Assembly: GCA_009823395.1 (NCBI GenBank)
Contig: CM020503.1
Span: 5,294,501-5,358,500 of the forward strand
Source of the DNA: Thamnaconus septentrionalis
Taxonomy: Eukaryota; Chordata; Actinopteri; Tetraodontiformes; Monacanthidae
Direction of reading: 5' to 3'
DNA length: 64,000 nt
Shown: positions 1-11,400 of the stretch, piece after piece
Layout: every line of letters starts with the position of its first letter
Numbering within the stretch: position 1 is the stretch's first letter
Position numbers and translations under genes: made by a program
The notes under the pieces: model-generated
What the model saw: the letters and a program-made list of their open reading frames with translations, nothing else
The model's database searches: none
What the model was told of the DNA's origin: nothing

Positions 1-318
1 CTGCTGAGATGTGACACGACTGTGGTAGAGAACTCATCAACTTTCATAAGATAAGAAAGGGTTTGCAAAGAGATCCTGAAGATTGAGCCGAGGCACGAAA
101 GCACTGCGCCGCTGAAGATGGGCAAATAAAAAAATATAGCAAGAAAATATACAAGAACGCTTGTTCTATTTCTGATACACTTTTCTTCAATAACTGTACA
201 TTGTTTGAGGTTCACGGTCATCATCTCCACTCAGTCAGAAAAACACCTGGCGTGTTATTAGAGTTCAGGTGCCTCTCTTAATAACCAACTCAACGTTCTG
301 CATTACGGCCAAACGCAC

Positions 319-2703
319 CTCAATATCGTCGAGCAGCTCCCTCTTCCTCCGTCGGATATTGGAGAGCTCATCCCTCTCCTCCAGGGACAGATCCTCCGGC
401 ACTGGAAAACACAAGATGGGAGGGAAAGAAGAAAAAGGAAGCGTTCACATCACTCGTGGTTGCAAAAGTCGGCTGTAAACACAGTCAAGGATCCGGGAAC
501 GGTGAAAATCACGACATTTGTTTTATTTTTAAATCAAAACAAACGCATCCTCCGCACGCAGTCGAGTGAAAGTGCGGCCGTCGCAGCGCCGACCGATGAC
601 TGTTCATCTGGAGCAACACATACTGGGGGTGTGCACGTTCGTCTTAATTAACCAGAGCGAGAGAGAAGAGTCTTAATTATTCCACTTGAAAGTGTTTTGC
701 CCCCTACTCCTCCTCATCCTCCCCCTCCTCCTCCTCCTCCCCCTCCTCATCTCTGCCTCCGGGGGGGAGTGCCTATTAATAAAACCAATCCAGATTAACT
801 TTCCTTTCATTTAAAGTGCATTTGGTAATTTTACATGGCCGCGGCCCTGATCCCCCGGCCCGGGTCTTTCCTCCCCCGTATTCTTTTCTCGTTAACACTC
901 TGTCTGATTCTAGAAGCCTCTACACGCTCCCTCCACCCCCATGCTTCATCCTCACCCCCATTTTATTTCTCAATTTTCTTCATCTGAGCTCAGTGACTTT
1001 GCTTCATTAAGCCAGCTTAAAGACAGAAAACGAAGAACAAAAAAAAAAAGAAATCTCTCCACGAGAGGGGGGAAGAAATGGCACATCTCATATTGCAGCA
1101 GCAGCTTTGTGCCCACATCTTTCAACAGTGGAGATAAAGAAAAATATTCACTTGTTGTTTTTCCTTGCAGGCGGGAAAGTCGAGCCAATTAGATGAAAAC
1201 AAGGTCACTGTGCTCAAGAGGAGGCGTTCAACCCGGTTTTTAATTTGCCAACTTTGCATTCAGGGAGCCGAGTGTTAATCTGGCTCCATGACAACAGTGC
1301 TTCGAATTTTTTTGGGACAGCCAACCAAACCTCAGTATAGACAGTTGACTCGTCAGTGCTGGGGGATGTAAACAATGGGCTAACTGTGCCTTTTTCTTTT
1401 GCAAATGGGGCAGAGAAACATTTTGATAGTTTTCAGTTTTTTGTCCAAACATTCCTATAAAGCGTCAGTTTTAGCATCAAATCCAGGGGCTTTGCAGGAG
1501 GCAGTAAACAGAGGGCTAAACACAATGTTTTCTGGAGCTCAGGATAGTTTACTGGATAAATGGCCAGGCTGAGGCTACTAGTGCGGAATGAAAAGTAAAG
1601 ATCTGACAACGGGAAAAATATGGGGCGAGTAAAACAATAAACTGAGCAAATCACCGGCTAATTATTCAACAACAAGGGACAAATCTGTCGCCGTACTTAT
1701 GATACTGCAATTAGCCAGCTACAATGTCGTGTTTGTGTTGCTGGGAGGCAGATGATGTAGCAGCAGGCGGTGCCGTGTCTGCCGCCGGCCAGGGCGTGCA
1801 TTAGCTAATGAAGATAGCCGCCGGCTGCAGCTACATGGACGATCCCAATCTCCATTCATTACAAATCTAATGAAAGACAGAAGATGCTCCTCTAAAAAAA
1901 AAAAAAGAAACAGAAAGAGATGGCTCACCGCCATTAACGGCCGTGTCCACCTCGCCCCCAACTAATAGTGGATGAGACATAATGGATTTCAGAGCTCACA
2001 TTTGATCGCAAGGGACGATAAGGCGCGAGCACACGTGGCTGTTCCAGCGGATAATCCTGTTTTGCGATGGGGCGGCATTGCGAGGGAAGGGAGGGGTTTC
2101 CCACCGAGGTGGTCCTCCAATTACATTATTAACACTCTTCCCTCCCCCCTTCCGTGACCTTCTGTGACTCACTCAGGAAATGAGTGTAGTGTCTTCGACG
2201 AGCGCCGAGGGAAAAAAAAAAAAGCTGTCCGCTGCCTTCGCATCGGCCCCCAAACCAAAACACGGCCGCGCTCCGGCGATCGCTCACTAAAATCAATCAC
2301 GGTGTGACTCACCGCTTTGTCACAAACCACGGCTCATGCTACAGTCATACCATGGCTGGGAGAGTTGGGGGCAGTGGAGGGTCGCTGTAAGTGGCGAGGC
2401 GCTGCTTTTAATTTGCGTGCGAGCTGAGCCCGACTCGTTTTTAACCCCTGTGGCCTCTGTGATAAAAATCTGCTCTATCACAGCTCAGAGCTCCGCTGCA
2501 TCTCCGGATGGGCCGACAGGGTCCAGCGGGTTTAAACTCCGAAACGTGTTCATAACAACTGAGGCTCCAGTAATTTCCCCCTCCTCACACACGAAATCCC
2601 TTCAAATCTACTTTTAGGAGAAAATCCCCTGCTGCCGCTCCTCACACCCAAAACTAACAACTGTCCCCTGAAAGCAGCGGCTTTGACAGCACCCAGGCCA
2701 AAG

Positions 2704-2741
<38 letters not shown>

Positions 2742-3170
2742 CCTCCTTTAACCTTCACTTTCACATCCTCAATGTTAATTGTTTGAGTTGGAGTCAATCC
2801 AGAGGCAACATAAAGACTCAGTTCCAGCTGCACACAGGAAGCGGCAGCGTGCGGCGCAGAGGGTGCAAAACCTCACACTCGCTCAGCGCCGTCCACACTC
2901 TCACTTTTCACCCGTTCGCGCGAAGAAGAGAGGATTTATGCAGACCCGCCGGCTCCGGAGCTGCGGCCCGAGCAACCTCGTGTTCCGTAAAGTGGGTGAG
3001 ATTTGTGTAAAGCCGGTCCTGTTGCCCCCGCGGCAAAGGCGCGCACGTGCAAGGAAGCAGGAAGACAAACTTCCCGCCGGATTGGACTCTAATCTGAAAC
3101 CTGCCACTCCCAATCCGTCCAGCCGTTGATGATGACATGCTCTGCGTTAAGACCCGGGTCACACATGGAC

Positions 3171-3201
<31 letters not shown>

Positions 3202-4055
3202 GGCGTGGATGGGAGGGCACACGAGCACACGCACGGTGGAGGCCAGCTGGCGCTAATCCCGCACGCTCACCCTCCCTGACGCTCCGTAAAACCCCGGCGC
3301 GAGTCTTTCAGAGCGCCAGTGTGATGTACGGCAGCGCGTGTGAGCAGATGTTGCCTCCGGTCGGGCCGGCCGCACACCACCTTTAACCTACTTTGGCTCA
3401 CCACCGCTGGATAAAATAATGGCGCGATGCGTAGCCTGCGATCTGGAGCGGGATTCTGATGACACAGTTTGGCTCGGAGCCAAAGGAACCAGCGGATCGT
3501 CGGGGTGGAGGGAAAGCCAACGAATAAAAACCAACCAAAACATAACAGGTTGTGATGCAGCAGGTGAAAGGTCACGCGCATTGTCAGGGACACACATGTG
3601 TGAAAAGCGCAGCGCTGTGTGACAGTGAGGTGACACTGGAGCTGGCAAGGAAAGGAGCGAGACAGACACATTCAGGTTGGAGTGCGCTGGTGGTGATGAT
3701 GATGATGGTGTTGGTGATGATTGTGGTGATGATGATGATGTTGGTGGTGGTAATGATGATGATGATAGTGATGATGATGATGGTGGTGATGATGTGGTGG
3801 TGGTGATGATGATGATGATGATGATGAAGATGATAGTGATGATGAAGATGATGATGATGGTGATGATTGTGGTGATGATGATGATGTTGGTGGTGGTAAT
3901 GATGATGATGATAGTGATGATGATGATGGTGGTGATGATGATGGTGGTGATGGTGATGATGATAATGATGATGATGATGAAGATGATAGTGATGATGAAG
4001 ATGATGATGATGGTGATGATTGTGGTGATGATGATGATGTTGGTGGTGGTGATGA

Positions 4056-4089
<34 letters not shown>

Positions 4090-4193
4090 GGTGACTATGA
4101 CAATGATGGTGATGATAATGATGATGATGATGGTGGTGATGATGATGGTGGTGGTGATGATGATGGTGGTGGTGATGATGATGATGGTGGTGG

Positions 4194-4230
<37 letters not shown>

Positions 4231-5271
4231 GATGACAGTGATGATGAAGATGATGATGATAGTGATGGTAATGATTGTGGTGATGATGATGAGGATGAGA
4301 ATGATGGTGATGATAATGATGGTGATGATGATGATGGTGGTGGTGGTGATGATGATGGTGGTGGTGGTGGTAGTGGTGACGATGATAATGATGGCGGTGG
4401 TGACGATGATAATAGTGGTGGTGATGATGATGATGAGGATGAGAATGATGGTGATGATAATAATGATGATGATGATGATGACGATGCAGCGGAAGATGCT
4501 GAGTGTTGCTTTTCATTGTGAACTTGATGCATTCACTCTGCTGCCACTATACTGACGTCTTTCCTGTCTGTGCCGGTCGGTCAACTTCCCCACAAAAGTC
4601 AACATCACACTTCTTTTGTTAGCTCCACTTTTAAGAAATTTCTCTGAGAATTTATTATGAAAACACACAAGAGGAACATCTCGTCTCAACCAGTTAACTT
4701 CCTTTCAAATGGACATTTCTGCCATCAGCCAGTATTAATGCCCCCTGATGTTGCGTGAGAAGAGGGATTTGGGGATCTAATGGGGTTTCTGGCTTTAAAC
4801 TGGTCCTGGGGTCACAAGGAGAGGTTGATGCTGCTGCTGCTGCTGCACTGATTACACTGGTTAATCTGCACTTTTTTGGGGGGAGACCCCCTGCTATGAG
4901 TGCATTTGTGCTGGATTTTGACTGCATAGGAGGTGGTCTGCAAACTATGTCCTCCTTATATCACACATCTGCTCAGCATCAGCTCTGTGTCAACATGGGC
5001 TTCAGTGAACACAGTCCGAGGGGCTTCCACACTCGTGTTCTGCCGGCCAAAGTAACTGTGATCTGATGATCTGATGGGCCTGGGGGGTGAATTGGACGGA
5101 TGCTGTTTCTTCTGGCATCCTCTCTGGATGGTAGACTTTCACAGAGAGAGCGCACTCCAAGAAGCCTCCTAATCCACCACTGCAAAGGGTCTTCCAGGTT
5201 CAAACGGAAGGGAGGCGGCTGCAGGACTGAACACTCTGATTGTTTTTGTGCTGCCGAACATCCATCCATCC

Positions 5272-5310
<39 letters not shown>

Positions 5311-5351
5311 ATCCATCTATCTATCTACCTATCTATCTATCTATCTATCTG

Positions 5352-5417
<66 letters not shown>

Positions 5418-8400
5418 CATCCATATTTATATCAACTATCATCCATCTTGACAAGCTCTGTTCAAATAGAGCAGTTTTCACTTTAAAATTATAACATTAG
5501 AACCTCACAGAAGGCTTTACACAGTTTCCAGCAAACACCTTCCAATCACTATCCATGGGCTCTTGAAAATACAATGGATTTTTGGAACATTCATATATGG
5601 ATGGTAAAGAGGATAAAAAAAGCACTCGTCAAGATGTACAAATTGATTTTGATTCATGGCTTAGAACTAAGGTTCAATGGTCACACAATTGTGTGCTTCA
5701 TATTAACCAGCTAAATTTACTATGCTAATTGTGAAACTATGCTATGTAATTAGCTAAACTATGACGGCGCCGTACTCTTATAATAACCCTTATGATTTTC
5801 TTTTTGAGGCTGAATAACTGAAGTGCCTAACTGCTGTTTCTTTAATTGATCCTTCAAATTCAAACCACAATCTAAAAAGAATTCTTCCCTACAAATTCTC
5901 TCATTCTCTAAAAGCAATGCCTCTGGGTTCCAATGTATCGACACGTGTCCAGCTGAACGGCTTCCTGTGGGTGTTGGTGATTGACAGGAAGGAGGATAAG
6001 CGTAAGGTTTTGTACTCGTGATGATTCGAAGAAAATCTCCATTATTTTGACAAGCTCGCCAGCATTTTCTTCTCTTTTGAAACGTGGATGTTTTCATTCC
6101 CTCAGACGCCAGTGAGCGTCACCAGTGAGATGTTTTGACATCGCCGGCGAGGTCGGCTGCAAACAGACGGCAGCAGTGAGAAGGTCAGCAGTGGGGATGA
6201 TTGACACCACCTCCAGGATGTGTTGATCTGCTGCCGGCCTGTTGTGTTGTGTTGTGTACAACCATCAGTCCTGCGATGGTTGTGCGCACACACCGACTTT
6301 TGGCAAAATAAATAAATAGATTTGAAAAAAATACTTGAGCACACACACACACACACACATTGATCAAAGCATGGCAAAGCCAGCTGATGTGTGGTCTCCT
6401 GGTATCGACCCAGCGGGTCCTCACAGGTTGATCTCAAATATGAAATACCTGGCCCGTTCCCTGGTTACCTGCCGGATCAAAGGCTTCCCGTTAAAAAGGC
6501 TGCCTTGTGCTGCCTGAGTCTATTTGAAACGGAGGATGAAAATAAACACTCCGTTTTGGAGAGAGTGAGTGAGAGAGAGAGTGCAGGATACAAAATGAAA
6601 CAGAGTCAGCCGGCGTTATTAAGGTGAGGGACGAGCTGCTTCTTTATTTCCTTTCAGCCGAGAGCCGTGGAAAAAGATAAAACAACAGCACTCCGGCTCC
6701 CTTTGAAGCCTCCGTCCTCCGACTGCACGCTCTTGGCTCCTCCCTGACGCTCTCCTCACTAAATTACGTGGCGATTACGGGAAGACAGCGTGTCTGCGAC
6801 GGCCGTGATGTGCGTCTGCCGCCCCTCATTTCATTTGCCTCCTTCTTTTGTCTCCCGTCTGCTCCCAGCCAGCGGCATGGTGATGGGACCGCGTCGGGGA
6901 GCCTCTGCGGTCTCGCCGCCTCCGCTAATCAGGTCCATATGTAGCCCTCCACCGCCCCCACCCACCACCACCACCACCCACCTACCCGCCTCCGACACCA
7001 CCACCAGAAAACAGGCGCGGTTTGCAACAAGTTGGGCCGTCGGTCCCCTCGACGCTGGCTCGTCTCTGTTTGTCTACAACGAAGCGCAGTTTTAATCTTC
7101 TAACTTGGTGCCGCAGCAACCCCATAATCTCGGCAGTCAAAATTAATTTCTGTTCTCTCCCAAATCTGACACCCCTCCCACCTCCCACCCTTATAAGCCT
7201 TTTAACAACAACAAGGCCGGCCTGCCAGGATAACCAATCACACTGCAAAAGAGCACATTCTGGCACCTATCTGCCTTTTCTTGGAGACGCACATAAAGGG
7301 GACAGTACTTTAATTATTTATTTATTTATTTTTGTCTGAACCTGTGCACACATTGACTTCTGGGTTGTTGGGTAAGAGGCAGGGGAAGAGGCTGGCTCCC
7401 GGTCCTAGCTGCGTGTTTTCATTAGAGGGATTCTTTGTGCTGCTTGGTGGATAAAAAGACAGACATAAAGTACGCCGGACATTTAAATGGAGCAAAGGCT
7501 TTAAAAGCTTTACAGCTCAGGAAAGGCCTGTTTAACGGCAGGCAGCAGCAGTGGCGCTTGTGTGGGCCACTTAGAGAGGACTCGTTTCATTTCTTTCTAG
7601 AATGTAGAGAGTAAAGAAAAATGATAAATTCAATTGTTGCGTTTGTAATGTAAACCCAAAAACTACCACTGACAATAGACTTTGTGGATTATTGTTCCTA
7701 AGAACTGTGGCGACCCAGAGTTAGTTGAGTGAATAATCAGAAGTAAATTGATCACATGCAGTTTTGTTATTTTTTGCTGCTAATTGTTTCACGGTAAAAG
7801 TTCCAGTGTTGATTTGCAAGGATTCAATGGAAAGAAGTAATGTCAATTACATATGTTAAATACAAACTAACTGTTTTCTCTCATTAATACATTCATCCAT
7901 CATCCATTCATCTATCCATCCATCCATCCTCTATCGCAGCTAATGGTTGCGGGGGTGCTGGAGGCCACTCCAGCTGTCTTGGGGGTGGGGGCGGGCTTCA
8001 TCCTGGACAAGTCGCCAGTTCATCACAGGGTCACAAGGGGGACAAACCACCATTTACACTCACGTTCACACATGCAGACGTGTGCGTGCGCACGCAGCTG
8101 TCAGTCGGCACAGCGGCGTGTGCGTCTTTGGACTGGGGCGCGAAGTCAGAGTGCCGGGGGAGGAGCCACACAGGCATGGCGGAGAACATACAGACTCCTG
8201 CTGACCGCTAGCTGATGCCTGTCGCCGTCTTCAGGTCTACATGGTGCCGCTTATGTACCTCATTTCCTGTTTTGTTTTGATAGTGTGGTTTCCCCTCGTG
8301 TCTTTGCTACGCTCACTTCCTCCCATTGTGTGATTACCTTGTGTGTTTCACCTGTGTCTTGTCGTCCCACCGTCCATTTGAGGAGCTTAAATCGCACAAA

Positions 8401-11400
8401 CCCTCATTTCTAGTTTCCTGGTTTTTGATGTTTGTCTCTTGATTCGATACCTCTGCCCTTGATTGATTCTTTACCTGACTTTCAACTTCCTGGACTAATT
8501 AAACAACCCCGCAGCTACATTCTGTGCACGCTGCTGCTTTTTTTGTGTCCGTCTGCCCTGAAGTTGGCGACGTCTCTGCAGTGTGGTGACTGTGTGAGGA
8601 GCGTCGGGCTGCCGTCTCGCCGCTCAACAGGCCAGCCTCCAGTGTTTGGTGAGTTTAGTGTGAAAACAGCCGCAGTGCCAGCGACTGTCTGAGGTCCTCC
8701 CACACACTCGGTCACAACAGACAGCACCAACTTCCCCTTGATGCCAGCTAATCCTCCGCTGCCCCTAGACTCCTAAGAAAACCACGCGCCGAGACTCCAG
8801 CGGCGTCGACTCAGGATTTCCAAACGCCAGCGCATCCTTCGTGCGCGGCGCAGGAATGTGACACGACATTATTGACGCATGTGGCCTGTCTAGTTTGAAG
8901 CTGACTGCGCACAAAAAAAAAAAAAAAAAAAAAACAAGAGAAAAAGGCGAGGAACTGTTGTTTTCGGCTGGAGATTTTCCCACTGCGAGGATAGAGCGAC
9001 CAGCCAACGTGCGAAAACAGACACTGCCATGTGTGCACCATTAACAGGCGCGCACAGACATAACAGTCGGATGGGGTTTGTTGTTTCAGCACGCGCTCGC
9101 ACGTTTCATTCCAAGGAAAGTAGAAGAATGGGAGGAAAAGACTCTCCGACTCAGCTTTTCCCACGGTCGCACAGAGAGGAGGCTGTTCGCTCACACGCTG
9201 AGGTTATCGATGCACTTGCGCAGGAAATATATTCAAGGAAGCCTTCCAGGACCCCGTTAGCAAACATTTGCGGCAGCTAATCTTTGCAAAGCTAGCCGTG
9301 TTCCATGAACTGCAACAGTTTTCCACCTCCTGCCTCTCAAAACAGCCATTTATTCAGCCTGTATTAATCCCCTGACAGAAGCCCCAAGTCACAAAGCACC
9401 TATAAATAGGAGAAAGTACCGGAAAGCCAAGTGTTAATATTCATGGCAACCATCCAGCTGCTCACTGAGCTGCTCCCCACCTAATTTCTGCCTCTTGTTT
9501 TTTCCACTTCTCCATCCAGCTATACAGTGATGCTAAAAAAAGATGCATGAGTAAGAAAAAAAAACAACACATTTTGCAAGGCTGTTGCAGACTTGCAGTC
9601 GTTCCTGGGCCAGGCCCTGTCTGCTCTGTGGTGCGTAAACTGAGCAGAGGAGGGTGGCTCTGATTAGTCAGCTCTGCAAACACGTCCTAATGAATTCCAT
9701 GATATAGCTGCATCCCACTTTTTTTTTTTCATCTCAGTTTGTATTGCGTTTTAGCTAGGTTGAACACCGCTTCAGTCCAACGCCAGTTCGAGTTAAAACA
9801 AATGAAGACATTATCCACCTACAATAAAAGAGCAGTGCAAGTTTTTATTTGACAAATTAAACTGTTCTTCTTAGTGACTGACTAGACTTGGCCAATGGAA
9901 CATTTTCCAGGCTCTCTGGATTAACTTCAGAAAGTGTCTGGAAACGGGAGAATCTTATAAAAAAAATACATGACTAAAACAAACCGAATAAACCCAAAAT
10001 AAACAAACCCCAATAAAGTTCAATGTGAGCCATTCAGACTTTTCATGTGCCAGATTATCCACTTGGAAAATTGGGTAAAACTTCATTCTTGCCCAAGTTG
10101 TCAGTCACCCGGCCTGATAAAACTGCAACGACTGCACTGTCCATGCAAATAACATAAGTGGCAGACAATAGACGCAATATCTTGATTGCTTCTTCTTCTT
10201 CTCTGTCTTTTTTAAGGTGTCATGGCCCGCTTGTAGCAGTCATTCCCTTTCTTAATTCCGATTGTTTAATGCTAACATCCACAAAGAAAACACTTCCAAC
10301 GGGAGCTTTTCAGGATGAATGTGTTAGACCTTCTAACCGCTTGTAATTGCTGCACCACTTTCACCAGCGACCCGCTGTGCCTGAGCTCTACGGTGGTTTG
10401 CAGGTATCAAAACATCTTTTATGTGAGGACTAGCCGCCTGCCTGCCTGCTGCATCTGGACACAATTGCAATGAAAGCAATGAACCAGAACAGAACAGTAA
10501 CAGTGTGGTCTTTTTTCACACCAATTAGCTTGCAGAACTGAATGTGGCCCTGAAGCAGTTCTTACCAGTAAGCAGGAACTGTTCACTTCAGATCGACTCG
10601 ACCCATTTCCCACTGAAAATGGTCAACTTTAGTAATTGTAGAAATACAAGTTCTGAACTTGTCTCCGTCACCGTACCTTCTACATGATGAGGCATCAAAA
10701 ATCAATCACCTATGTAACTCCTGAGATACCGTCACTGCCTATGCCACTGCATATGTGGAAGCTTGCTCATTGCTCATTGTGCATCAAATATTTTTACCCG
10801 CAAGAGTATCAAAACATCTGTTGCCTCTATTTTCTCCCGTTCGCAAGACTGGTTCGCTGGAGCGCAACAAATTCTAGCCCCAACTTTGAACATATGCTGC
10901 ACAGTCTGCATGTATAGTGCACACACAGGCGTGAGAACATTGTCCCTAATAACATACAAATATGGGACATTTAAACTGAGAAACTGAAATTAACACATAA
11001 GATGTGTTAATTTCAGTTGGTGTAGGAGAGACGTAAGCAGAAGTGGGTCTAGTGTAGACTCCCCTTTCATTGGGGAAGAAATTTCTGCTTCATCATGTGC
11101 AAACAACAAGAGATAAATTTAGAGGCTAAAAGAGTGAGGCGTGAGTGTGAAATATGTTAAGTGAAAAATGCGGGATGGCAAGACCCGACAAGGGAGGGCC
11201 AGGACTCTTATTGACTTCAACATTTAATGCAAATTAGTCTAATAATTCACAAGCTCGTCAGCATTGTTTGTTTCCAGCCTGATTGCAGACACACAATGTT
11301 GGGCATCGTTTCACAAAATCCAGAGCTTCTTTAACCGGCCTCATGCGTGACCCGAACATGGTAGTGACGGTCAGTTCACGAGCCGCAAGTTAGCCGAGCT

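Noticed and set aside
3584..4516. 310-residue His-rich minus-strand frame and overlapping Met/Val-rich and Ser/Pro-rich frames
   Set aside because: They are translations of the GAT/GGT satellite in several frames; no splice or domain evidence.
5100..5494. Tyr-Leu-Ser-Ile repeat proteins in three frames
   Set aside because: Translations of the CTAT microsatellite.
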